DNA from: Paragorgia papillata
Lineage: Eukaryota > Cnidaria > Anthozoa > Scleralcyonacea > Coralliidae
NCBI GenBank assembly: GCA_035771165.1
Contig: JAWNZC010000348.1
Span: 1,426,001-1,490,000 of the forward strand
DNA length: 64,000 nt
Reading direction: 5' to 3'
The notes below the pieces were generated by a model. That model had not been told where the DNA came from. It saw nothing but the letters and a program-made list of their open reading frames with translations, and did not search any database. The position numbers and the translations under genes are program-made. Positions 22,388-35,600 of the stretch are shown piece by piece. How positions within the stretch are numbered: position 1 is the stretch's first letter; each line of letters begins with the position of its first letter.

Positions 22388-25300
22388 GGTTTAATAACAG
22401 TATATCCACATACAGTGGCTCTTCATCTGTTATGTACAATTGAGGATAATTTAAATTAACTTAATTTACACTATTTACAAATAAGAAAGGAGGGGAAAAG
22501 AGTAAAAATAGAATAACAATGAAAATAACTAACATTGTTTACATTGAGTAACACTTAACTAATCATATCTCCTAAGTAAAAGTGATTTTATGTCCCTGCA
22601 GAAAGTATTATCACTGCAAACTTTTAAGTGAGAAGGCAGGCTTTTAAAAAGCTGCGCAGCATTATCCTGAAAAGTTCCCTTTTCAAGTGGGATAACAAGT
22701 CTAACGGCAGAGCTGGAGCGCAGTGTCCGTGACAAAGTTACTTGGTCGATTCTTAAATAGGATGGCCAGTTATCTGAATAAATTGCCTTATGCACTAGCT
22801 TAAGTAGATTAAAGTCTCTTCTTTCTCTCATTGGCAACCATCCGAGTTTTAGAATAACCTGATATACCGTCCCATTACAAAACTGGCTGCTGCAAACTGT
22901 AGGCGTTGCAAGCGTTTCAACAGAAAATCTGGTATAAGGGGTAAAATACAGTGTCACAATAATCCATCTTTGAAAGTACTAATAATTCAACTAAGTGTTT
23001 CCTAAGCTTAAAGTCCGCAAAGTTCTTTATTTTCCTTAGTATGCTAAGTGTACTATAACATGATTTTGAAGTAAGTGCAGTTATTTCAAGCATTTCGTTC
23101 ATTAGGGCGACTTCGTTTGGTAATGTTCACATATAAATACTGTTCCCACTCAGCCTATTAGCAGAGCTACTGTATGTATGTCTGTCTGTTTGTTTGTTTG
23201 TTTGTTTGTTTGTTTGTTTGTTTGTTTGTTTGTTTGTTTGTTTGTTTGTTAGTTTTTCTTATATGCATAATTTAATATGTAAATGTTTTAGTCACGTGTC
23301 CTGATACCTTATTTATTTGTAATATATTAGTTAATAGCAATCGCACGCGTAGATACGGGTGTCCCCGATTAGTAGACTATTGGTCGGCTAGACTATTTTA
23401 ACACTTTTAAAATAAGGTTGATTAATTTATTATCTCTTGCAATATGTATGCATGACGCTTCTTGAATGTTTGACCACTAATTAATACCACTGTTTTCACA
23501 GCTCTGATTCCGTCACCGTTATTGTATTGAGTTTATTAAATATAAAAAACATTCATAGCCAGCCAGCCAGCCAGTTACAGCCCAATACAGCCAACCATTG
23601 CAAAATGATGACAATAAAGAAAACCAAAAGCACACAAAGTAAAACTCACGCATAGGCGTATTTGGCGGGGGGGGGGGGGGGGGGGGGGATTGCCCTCCCA
23701 AAATATTTGAAAAAGGAGAATTCGAACACTTTCTGCTGGGAATTTCGGGAAATTTCGATGTGTATTGCTGTGAAATGTTCAAGCAAAATTGATACGTTAA
23801 AATAAGACTGAAAAATACGACTTATGAATCAATATTTAACCCTAAATTTTTCGGGCAAAAATCTCTGCCTCTCCCCCTCCTCCCCTCCCCCCCCCCCCCC
23901 CCCCCCCCAAAGAGAATTGGGCTGCTATGTCTATGAACTCACGTCACTTCTTGAGAGTAACTCCATGGCTTGACGATGTCCATTGTACTTTTCTTTAACA
24001 AGTTTATCAGCATTAGTTGCATTTTCAACAATAGCTCGATACTTGGCACACTCTTCTCGTAAGTTAGCAGTTAAATCAGCTGAACTTTTCGGAGTCCATT
24101 TCTCTTTAAAGTGATCCCTCATTTCTGTATCTTGCCGTTCTTCCTCGTCCAACAAACGAATAGCCTTGATTTTAAACAGAAAGAAAGAAATAAGGAGAAA
24201 TGAATTATATGCATTATTAACACCTGTGTACGTTTTTCGAAGCTTCGGCCAAAAAAACAATAAAAAAACTTTAAAATGTATAAATTAGAACATATTCGGA
24301 TAAATAATTAATGACCCCCTGAAAACTCGAGATCTGAGTTAAAACCAAGTAAAGACGAGAATATTGTGAATGGATCTTGAGTCATCAGCATGCATCCATA
24401 ATTTTATTACGTTTCATTTTACTTTTTTTCCAAAAATTGTCTGTTTGCGTAATCATGTATGCGGTACTTAACAAATAGATTCCATTTTGCCGTTGTCTGT
24501 TCAGTTATATGCTTATCTGCTCACAGATGACGTCACAACGTGGTAAGAACAAAAAAGTGGCCCACGAGATGCAGTCGAGTCACTGATGTTCTTACCACGT
24601 TGTGACGCCTTCTGTGTATCTATAACTGAACAGACAACAAAAAATGGAATCTATTTGTTTTATACAATACAAAAATTTAAAAGGTTTTTATCAAAACTCT
24701 TGCCGGATTTTGAGGCATGAAGAAGAAAAAAAGCAAGTCAGCTGACGTGATCTGGCGTGTCCAAAACACACAGCAACCAGGGTATTGTATAAACGTATTT
24801 ATATAAAAAGGGGATATTACACGGTGGCGAGAAGATATGGATTTTATGTTCGAGTGGCAAGGACAATATCTCACGAGTAGCGAACGAGTGAGATATTGCT
24901 CTTGCCACGAGAACATGATGTTGATAAACTTTAATGCAAAAACTACAACCGCTTGACCTAAAACTTTTAGAAAATATAAATGAAAAATACAACAGCTTAT
25001 TCGAATACGTCATTTTACGTAAAAAACTGAATTAAGAGAAGTTACTGGCTCAAATTTACTTGATTCGAAACTTACGGCAAAAGGCGTAAATTTTGACTTG
25101 TCGATATGTCACTCGCGAGCGTCACATACGAGAAATACGCCACTCGGTTCCCGGATGTAGAGAAATATGGATTCTACGAGTGTTTTAGTTGCTAGTAAAA
25201 TACTCTTCTCCATATAATAAATAACCTCTATGTGCATTTTCATCTTGATCTATTAAAGGAGGGAGTTACGTCAGCGAAACTTTTTTTCCAAGAATTTTTC

Positions 25301-28300
25301 CATGTCCAAAAAAAAACCCTCGGGAGTTTCAATAAATGTTGTTTTAAGTTTTTATTGTATAACACAATTAGACGTCACAACGTGGTAAAAACATCAGGAC
25401 TGCGTCTCGTAAGCCATATTTTGTTCCTACTACGTTGTGACGTCATCTCTGCAACAGACAAGAGCGAAATGAATCTATCTACTTGCATGTTAAACAGTGT
25501 ATGGAACAATAAATAATGATCACAGCAACAGTGCAACGCACCTCATCCAAAATTTCTCGATTTCGATTTAAAAGATCGGGCAGAGCTTGTAAGAGGTGAT
25601 CAATAGACCCCAGTCCACCTTTCTCGCGCATTGCTGCAGCTTTCTCTAAGACAGACTTAGGAACTTGTTCACCGGATAAATCTTCAATAGCCGCTGGTAG
25701 GTTAAGTGACGCCAACAGACTAAAAACAAACAAATTGTAAAAACATTACAAGTTAATAAACTTTGACTAAAGTATTGTAGCATTACCTAAAACTTCAGTT
25801 CGTTACGTTACTTATCTGTTATAACGCTGCCTTAGATTACCTAAGCAACTTCGCATCTGCGTACTAGAGGTACAACTAAAGCCCTGTTTACACGGCCAAA
25901 ATTTAAGCGGGATCTGAGCCACATCTGACTTTAAGCGGGCTTAAAATGACCGTATAAACAGATCGGCGTAAATTAATCGCGATTAGTTTGCACCACCTCA
26001 AGGAGGTGGATTAAACTGAGCACGATCAGTTAATCGCGCTTAACTTGGCAGTGTAAACGCAACGGGATTGAAAAACGCTTGCTATTAATACGTTGTTATT
26101 AATACGATAAAATGCTTTTTTTTTGCCCTGCTGTAGAAGCGTCCATCTCGCTATTCTTTGTTCCTTTGTTTGTTTGTTTGTTTGTTTGTTTGTTTGTTTG
26201 TTTGTTTGTTTGTTTGTTTGTTTGTTTGTTTGTTTGTTTGTTTGTTTGTTTGTTTCTTTTAGCTATTACTCTTTCTCGTGTACCGATGTCTTCCGTTGTT
26301 CTTTGACGCACGCTACCCATACGAAGCTTCCAAAACCAAAACTATAGCTCGTCCGCCATGTTGAATAATGGTGTGCGTGTTTTAGTAAGGGATTATTCTA
26401 TAAGCTTATTAAATGACCGTGTAAACGCAGAGTCTAACTTTTGGTCGAGGGTCGAGGGTTGCAAGTCGAGGGTAGAGGGTTACAAGTCGAGGGTAGAGGG
26501 TCGCAAGGCGAGGGTCGAGGGTCGAGGGTCAGAAAAATATGGGGGAAAAATGAAAAATAAATGTTTTATACAATCACCGTTCGTGATCTCTCAACTGCGT
26601 ATTACCACGGGTGGTATTACTTTTACTACTAAGTGGAAAATTAACAAGGAAATAACAGCTGACATGCTTGTCATATGCCGGTGATACCTACGCTAATATC
26701 CTCAAACGCAAGACTATGGTTATATATCCAACACTGACAATGAGCACACCTCTCGGTATATGACAAGCATGTCAGCTGTTATTTCCTTATTAATTTTGAT
26801 TTATGATTTATGATTTATTAAGCTTCAGCACATTACATAAAAACAGTAAAAAATGCTAGGGATATCGCAACAGGTTTGACCCCAATTACTGCGGTCCCGA
26901 TAAACTAAAAACATTAAAATTACATAATATAAATACAATAGTTAAAAACAACAATTTATACTGTTAACAAGAGACCTAGCTCTTTTGCATTTAATACACA
27001 CAGACTTCCAGGTTCTCGGATCTTCTGTGTCATACGATTTTGTTAGAGCATCGCGGTAGTATAGTACTAGTCCGTATTTAAAAGAGCTAAAAGATTTGTT
27101 CTTGTTTCTCAAGTCTGAATTAAGAATATTCCAGACTTTGGTAGTTCTAATAAAATAAGATGTCTGAAAAGTTACAGTTCTTGCAAAAGGAACAGTTAGA
27201 CTTATACAGTCATCATTGGATGAGCTTCGAGTTTTCCTTGAGGAAACGGCAACAAGACGCACGCCGTGTGATACAGACGCCATACCATTAATTATTTTAT
27301 AAAGCATAACTAAATCCAGATATTCATGCCAGTAGGTAATAGGCAATAGGTTGAGCTTGTTTAGCCTGGTGGGATAAGGGATGTCGGACATATAACCGAG
27401 GTTTAGGATGTACTTCGTCGCCCTCCTCTGCACCTTTTCGATGGCACTGATCGATTCAATGGTTTGAGGACACCATACCTGGGAGGCATAACCCAATTGA
27501 CTTCGTATAAGTTGTAGATATAATGACCTTCTTGCTTGGATGTCAACCATCTCTAACGTGGAACGCCTAACCAAACCAAGCAATTTATTAGCTTTGGAGC
27601 GTAAATCATTTACCTGACTTTTCCAATTAAGTGTGGAATCAATCTTGATTCCCAGGTCTGACTCTGTACTAACTTGGTTAATTGTGTGGTCATTTAGCTG
27701 GTACGTTGTTACAATCGGGGACCTTTTTCTGGTTATAGATAGAACTTTGCACTTTGGCTTGTTAAAGTGTAAATAGTGATCACTTGACCAAGACTCGAGG
27801 TTTAATATGTCTTTTTGAAGTAGAGCCGTATCAATTGAAGACCGGATTGTTCTAAAGCATTTAGTGTCATCGGCAAACATTGCGACATCGGTAGAAGGAG
27901 ATAAGTAGTTCGGAATGTTGTTAACGTAAGCTAGGAATAATAAAGGACCCAATATTGAGCCTTGGGGAACACCTGATGTAATTGGTAGTTGATCAGATTT
28001 CGCACCTTGGACCACAACTTGTTGGAGTCTTCCGGATAGGTAACTTTTAAACCATAGTAAAAGGTTATCACCAAAGTCGTACAATTTATGAATTAGAGTA
28101 GGATGGTCCACTGAATCAAAAGCCTTTGAGATGTCCATAAATACCACATCGGTTTGCTTGCCTTCGTCTAAGTTCTTGCCTATTACGTGCAGAACAGAGA
28201 GAAGCTGGGATGAACATGATTTTCCATTTATAAAACCATGTTGGGCAGAGTGGATTAGGGAGTGGATATGGGATGAAATACGGTCGAAAACACAACGTTC

Positions 28301-31300
28301 CAAGATTTTGCTAACGACGGATAGTAACGAGATCGGACGATAGTTTTCAACTTCATCCTTCTTCCCTTTCTTAAAAAGCGGAATAATATTAGCCACTTTC
28401 CACTCGTTAGGGATCTCTGAGGTACGAAGTGATTTGTTAAAGAGTAAACAGAGAGAATCGGCTAGTTGAGAAGCGCATTCCTTTAAAACACGAGTTTGAA
28501 TGCCATCTGGGCCAGGAGCTTTAGATGGATCTAAAGAGTGCAAAACCTTGCACACTTCATTGCTTGTAAGCTCGAAGCTTGGAAAGGGTGGTAATTCACG
28601 GGATCCAGCAAAAACTTCGGTTGGAACTGGATTCGAAGGGGTCTGGTAAACCGAATGGAAGTATACATTAAACATCTTGGCTATTTCGCTTGGGTTATCA
28701 GCATGAAATCGATTATGTGGATTTCTAGAGTCTTTTACTGTAACTGATTTCGGAACTGAGTTTCCTGATTTTGACTGAATTTTAAAAACCGACCAGAATG
28801 CCTTCGGATTATCCTTGAGTGTAGTACCCAATGAAGAGAAAAAAGATTCTCTGCTCTCCTTAACTGCTTTCTTTACCTCCGATCTCAGTTTTCCAAATTT
28901 CTTCTTCAGACTTTCCGACCTACTCTTTAGGTATCTGTCGCGTGCCGTAGATTTTTTACGAATTAAGTGAAGAATATCGGATGTTATCCACGGAGGTGAA
29001 CGGCGACGATTAACATACTTAGACGGAATAAATTGGTTTGTTAAAATCACCAGTGAGTTTTTCCACATAGACCAGTCTGAATTAATGTCTGTGACATCCC
29101 TGTTATCTTGAAATAGAGAACAAAGATTGGCATCAATTATACCTTTCCTGAGACCTTCAAAGTCCGCTCGCTTAAAATCATAGATTTTACGTTTTTGGTC
29201 ACGAGGTAAAAAATTGTGCGCTACCGAGATGCTATAAAGTATCAGCCGGTGATCGGACCTGATATCCAGTTTGGATGGTTCACAAATATCGGTTATGGTG
29301 ACAAGATTCGGAATATTTGTAATAATTAAGTCCAAGATATTATTCACCCTAGTAGGGGTTAAACATAATTGTGATAAGAAGTAGTCATCTAGCAAGTCAC
29401 AAAAATCCTGCTCCAGATGACCATGGGCTGAATAGTTGTTTTCCGTCCACGTAATATTAGGAAAGTTAAAATCTCCTCCGATGATAATTTGATCGTATTT
29501 AGGAAACAAAGAGTCAGCTAATTGCTTTAGCTCAAGTATATCATTATTATCGGGAGCTCTATAACAACACAGAAGAAGCCATTTAGATAAATTTGGTAGT
29601 ATGCATTCGACTGCCACGGCATCCAGATTAGTAGATATGATAGCGTCAACTTGCTGGGTTTTTATGAAAGAGTCTTGCTTTAAGTTTTAGTAGTAAAAGT
29701 AATACCACCCGTGGTAATACGCAGTTGAGAGATCACGAACGGTGATTGTATAAAACATTTATTTTTCATTTCCCCCCCATATTTTTCTGACCCTCGACTT
29801 TTAGCCCTCGACCCTCGCCTTGCGACCCTCTACCCTCGACCAAAAGTTAGACTCGTAAACGCACCAAGGTGGCACATTTTAAGCACGCTTAATTTAAGCG
29901 TGCTTAAATTTTGGCCGTGTAAACATGGCTTAAATCAATAACACGACTATACTAAAACAATAAAAAACTTTTGAAGAAAAACTTTCGCTGAGTTTCCAGA
30001 CCATTTATCGATTGACTATCATGAAAAATTGTACTACGAAAAATTATCTACGATCACGAAACACAGTAAACATACATACCTCTTCAATTCTTGGGTAGCT
30101 GACCTGGAACGACCAACTTCAATATTTGTTATCTCAGCTTGCCTTGATTCAAACGCTTGCAAAGCAAGGTGAACACCTGTTGGTACTAATTTCCCAAAAA
30201 CATCCTTAAAATTGCTGGTAACTGGACTAGATCCCACGGCAATAGATTTAGCCACAATAGCTCGACCAATAGCTGGTAAAGTATCAGCTCTCGGGATTTG
30301 TTCGTGATAAATAAAATCGTTGTCTTTTTTTGCTTCACTGTAAGCGCGAGAAATTTTGTCATACCAAACCTATAAGAATAATATTGCCAGCTTGTAGACC
30401 ACAAATAATATTCTAAAGTTCACAACGGTCCATTTACACGTGCGATTTTTGATACGATAAATATCGCCAACTCCTGGTTTAGATGCATGTTAAGCAATTA
30501 TGAACGAGCAGAAAAACGAGGAAGGTGAAACCACGGGGCAAACCGTAGACTGTTGTTCTACGTAACATGCATCTAAATTAGAAGTTGGCGATATTTATCG
30601 CATCAAAAATCGGACGTATAAACGGGCCCTATAACACTTCCTCAATATGTGTTCCTCTCGTCATTAATCTAAGAACCTTAACTCGGCCGTTTCTCCACCC
30701 AGTTACCCGGCTAGCCGAGTTACTCGGCAAACAGAGTTACCCGCCATGTATAGAAATTCAATGCTATTTCAATGCGGGGTTTTCGCCGGGTTCTCCGGTT
30801 TTCCTCCCTCCATAAAATCAACACCTAACATCTTAGCTGTGATCCGTTGTCTGAACTGTGTCGTTGGCGGCTGCTTGGAGCGCCTTTGATATGTTTCGAC
30901 ACGGCCACGTTGATCTGCGTCCTTCGCAATTCAGCCACTGGCTGCAAGTAAGGATGATTAGCCCCCAGTCCTTTATCCTTCAAATAAACACTCATCTTTT
31001 TTCAACTCGGCTTGCCGGGTAACTCGGCTCCATATAAACAGGCCCTAAGAACCTTAACTCGGCCGTTTCTCCACCCAAACACTAAGACCCCGTGTGCACG
31101 GTAACGTTTTCGTAGCGTTTTCATATTGTTTCAAGTAATGAGCTGATTGTTCTCCATTCCCTTGAGAACAGTAAATACGAAAACGCTCGGAAACGTTACC
31201 GTGTGCACATAGCCTAAAGCCCATTTCCACTCAGGAAAATATGTTCCTTGGACAGAAAATTTTTCTTTGTCTTGTGAGCTCTCGGGTGAAACTATAATGA

Positions 31301-32531
31301 ACTGAAGACAAAGAAAAATTTTCTATCCAAGGAAAATTTTCCTGTTCTCATGACCCAGCGGGACAAGTCACTGTCCCGGGGACAAGTCATTGTCGGGGCG
31401 TAACTTGGTCCAGGTGATTGTATATCGATTTGTGTAATCGAATGTTTAACGTCCAGAACAGTCAAACTTTTTGCCTTCAAATGCTTGATTAATGAAAACT
31501 CCCAGTATAAATTCTTGTGATATTGGAGTAGACTTTGCTGAAAGTTGTCTTTTGCCACAACATATTACCACAGCCCTAGGGGCTTTTCGGATGTTGTGAT
31601 CAACAAATGCACCAAACTGAAACAAAACGACGAGTTACTACCGTTTGTCATCACAGATGATCCCGTATTCTCGCTGTATATATCAAACCAAAATCACCGC
31701 TAATCTTCTTCTAAACTCTAGATATATTTAATCGAATGGGACGGTCGATATAAACATCTTAATTTGGTACATCCGAAAAAGTTGTCATGCATTCTGATTC
31801 ACGAACGATTCCATATGATATCTTGAAGTAAAAATACAATTATTCAACGCAAGTATTGGATTTTATCCAGACAGTTTCATAAATCAGCCCCAAAAAAGTT
31901 TTATTATTCTGGTCATAAGTCGATATACAATCTCAGCACGGTGACAACCTCAGATCGCCATACCTGTGTAAATATAATTTTCCGTTCACATGTCCCGGGA
32001 ACGCGCGGTTATGTTTGTGCCCGGAATTATAAACATATTTGATGCAAATTTTAACTGAAATGCAAATCGTTTTGCTGACCGCTATCCTCTCAAATATAAA
32101 TACAATGATCGAAATATAGTAACTTAGGTTAGATATACTGCCGAAACATGCATGAAAAACATGCCTCGGTTAGCCGAGTGTCCCGGCTGGTTGAGAAAGG
32201 TTACCCGGTCATGAGCTTGTCCCGGGACAACTCAAAATGTCATGTGAACACTTATAGGCTTCAAAATAGGCACCGAGGTAATTCCTGTCGCGGGTCACCT
32301 TCTTCACACGGGACACTGACTTGCCTCGGGATCATCAGAGAACAGGCCCTAACTCAATCATATGAAATGACTGACAAAATACTTGGACAAACTTGGTATA
32401 CCTTCACATTAACCATCCCTTGGCTTGTTCGTTCCGTCTCTGCAATGCGATCAGTGGCTGTCTAGTAATAATAATATAAAATAAGCAAATTGTAAAAACA
32501 CGCGTCACTTAATCCATCCAATTTTCCTTTT

Positions 32532-32589
<58 letters not shown>

Positions 32590-32665
32590 CGTCCGTCCGT
32601 CCGTCCGTCCGTCCGTCCGTCTGTCCATTCGTCCGCTCGCCCGCCCGTTCGTTCGTTCGTTCGTT

Positions 32666-32696
<31 letters not shown>

Positions 32697-35600
32697 TCGT
32701 TCGTTCGTTCGTTCGTTCGTTCGTTCGTTCGTTCGTTCGTGCTTTTGTCCATGCACCTTTTGGTACCTCCACTTACCAACATAACATAATTTCAGTGCTA
32801 AACTGAACGATTTAACATCAACTGCTATTAAATACCTTAAGTCTGAAGACCTGTTCTCCATATCCACCTTTCTCCTTGGCAACGGATGCTTGGTGATATT
32901 CGGCTAAAGCGAGAAAATAACTTTTCTTCCCAGATAACACGGGAACCCACTCCTAAGAAACAAAAAATGTAAGTAACCATTAAGTAATATTTTAAAAACT
33001 ATTTAAAATTGTTGAAGAATATATGTTTGAATGAGTACGTCTTGAAATGGTCAAACTACTGATAATAAGTCCCGGACTTATATTTTTTCTAAAAAAAATT
33101 CAAATGATGCCAGAGAAATATTAAGACGGATACTTTTGAATTATTTGCTTATTATTGGTAATAACGTAATAAGACTTTACTCATAGACAAACTAAAGCAT
33201 AGCCAAACTACAGTTCTTATTACCTTATTACCATGCTATAGTGTAGATATATTATAAGTAATATTGGGCACTCGATTACATAGCATGTTCTAGGGATTTT
33301 TGGTGAAGGAAAATTCGAGTGTAGAATACATACATTTTAGGACCAAACCTGGACCAGTTGCGAAAAATGCAACTACACAGGCCTTCCGGCAAGAATTGAA
33401 CCCACGACCTTGCGATTCTAGTGCAATGCTCTGACCACTGAGCCACGGAGGGCGTTGCCGAGAGCTTGATCGCGAGTTCTGTATATATATTAAGGTGGTA
33501 ATGCCAGAAGAAAATTGGATATATTATAAGTAAATAGGGATTCCGGTTTGGTCTTAAAATGTATGTATTCTACACTCGAATTTTCCTTCACCAAAAATCC
33601 CTAGAACATATAGTGTAGATATATGTGTGTATGTATGTCCTCTGTGCACATTACCCTTTTGAAAATCACTTGTCGCCATTTGGGTTTTCTGTTTCTTTTC
33701 CTTTTTTTTGAGAATATGTGCATGGTTGGCTTTTTTTGCATGTGTAACTTGTCTGTATTTATATGACTGTATTTATGTGTACCAGTATGTTCTACATTTG
33801 TTATAGTTTAATTCACATCCTTATTACAATATTACTGGTAATAATAATAATAAAAAAAGTATCAGTCTTATTTCTGGCATGGTATACTTTTTGGAGCTTA
33901 TTTTCGAAAGGATTCCTCTATCTAGGATGGGTGTAGCTTAGATTCAAAGGCGGAGGACTTAATTTTCAAGGCGAGGAGCTTATTATCGGTATAACTAAAT
34001 CTGGCAAAGAATACGTAACTGGAATACGTAACTGGGACTGAGTGATATTATATGGCTTTGTAATATCCTGAGTTCTGATTGGTCAACGCACAGTCCGTAA
34101 AAATGCGTATCCGGACCATGGTCCGTCTTTTCCGTATCCGAACTGCTGTCCGCGTGATGTTGATTTTTGCTGGCGTAAATTTCGAAAGTTTTCGCACTAA
34201 TTTTGATACAATATGTCCCGAAATAGCCATATTTTAATTATGATAAACGATTTATTTTACCTCGTTTACTTTGTCTGTACAAGAAAATATCAGACCTTTT
34301 GAACATTCGGTTCGTATTGTCAAGACCTTGGTCTGATATTTTCCCGTACAGACGTCGTTTTCAATTAATAATCTCTCATAATTTACCTTCTCCCATTGTT
34401 GTCGCACGGACGTGACACTAGCAGCTTGTGCTGCAGCACTGTAAAAATCTGAGGTTTGAGCAGCAACTTTAGCAATTATGGAGTCTTTCATTTTGTCTGA
34501 AATGCAGTGATAATAGAAATTGTCAAAACAGGAAAACCATCATACAAAAATCATACAAAATTTTAGCAAACCTATAATAAATTTAAAACTAATTTTAGGA
34601 CGTCCAAAATTAAAAACTCGAATTATCTATTTTACAAATATAAAAAACGTCGGGCATATACTATTGTATAATGAGACTACTTATATAAAGCCCATCAGCT
34701 TACAGAGAAGAGTTTTGAGCACAGCACCCCAATTGGTTAGGAGTACTTTAAATATGAGGTCCGACACTCGTGTAAATGACAAAGTGTCAAGTGCCCAACA
34801 TTTTCGGGGGCTTAGATGATGTGAAAAGACAGTTAGTCTCGATCTACCTGCTAACCGCGTCGTACCTAATTAATTGCAGTCTTGGTACCAAGAATATTAT
34901 TGTTCCCAGGTCTCCTTTCCGAAATTAATTTAAATGTATACCAACGTCGCTTTAATATCTCGAAGTTCTGATATCACTGTTCATCATCTTGTATGACAGA
35001 GTTACCATCTCAATCAAACAAGATGGTGGTTCGTCCATGCACCCAAACATCTATCATATACACGTTTGATGAATACAAGCCAACACACAAAGATATTGGT
35101 TTTCATCTTTTCACAAAGCCAGATAATGTAGATTTTCTCATCCTTTCATTAGTAATTACAAATGCTATTCAAACCAGTAGAGCGAGACACAGACGATTTT
35201 TTCATCGCTTTCGAAGCGACAGTTTCATTCGCAGATCAATTTCAAAGCAATCACGTGGTGTATTCTTATGTACCACGTGGTAGCTTGTTACGTACTTAAC
35301 TATTGCATGTTTATCATATGTGATTGATTGTTCTGAAATTGATCTGCGGTTAATGAAACTGTCGCTTCGGAAGCGATGAAAAAATCGTCTACGTCTCGCT
35401 CTACTGGTTTGAGAAGTAGTTAATTTGAGAAGTGCGAAAGGATTGGAAGAAGCCTTTTGAGCGATCTCTTTCACTCACGCCCAACATGCATATATAGGTA
35501 CATTACTTACAACCATGTGGTCTGATCGATAAGGGATAATAACATGTCGAGCCAAGTTTTATTTTATCTAAATATAGTAAGGTTTGAGTACTGCCGAAAT

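Larger units (their letters stand above)
25879..29933. mobile_element. MITE split by nested insertions (outer layer)
   Basis: The left TIR at 25879-25908 (AGCCCTGTTTACACGGCCAA...) and right TIR at 29902-29933 (mirror, TTGGCCGTGTAAACATGGCT) match over about 30 bp. TAA flanks both ends, as in PIF/Harbinger-type targets. Everything from 26430 to 29854 is a later insertion. A (GTTT)n tract at 26167-26255 lies in the left half. In ALIX intron 9. Confidence 0.75.

Noticed and set aside
22254..22439. Poly-Tyr and poly-Ile frames
   Set aside because: Translations of the (AAT)n microsatellite.
32462..32882. Open frames encoding Asn-Glu-Arg-Thr and Asp-Gly-Arg-Thr repeats
   Set aside because: Tetranucleotide array read in several frames; only 32836-32952 is real coding sequence (ALIX exon 7).
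33380..33453. Functional tRNA gene
   Set aside because: Although it folds as a cloverleaf, it has stem mismatches, many wobble pairs in the T stem, an anticodon that conflicts with its arm type, and lies within a repeat.
35202..35474. Matching Arg-rich peptides ([11 protein letters not shown]) on both strands
   Set aside because: Produced by the symmetry of a palindromic MITE, not by duplicated genes.
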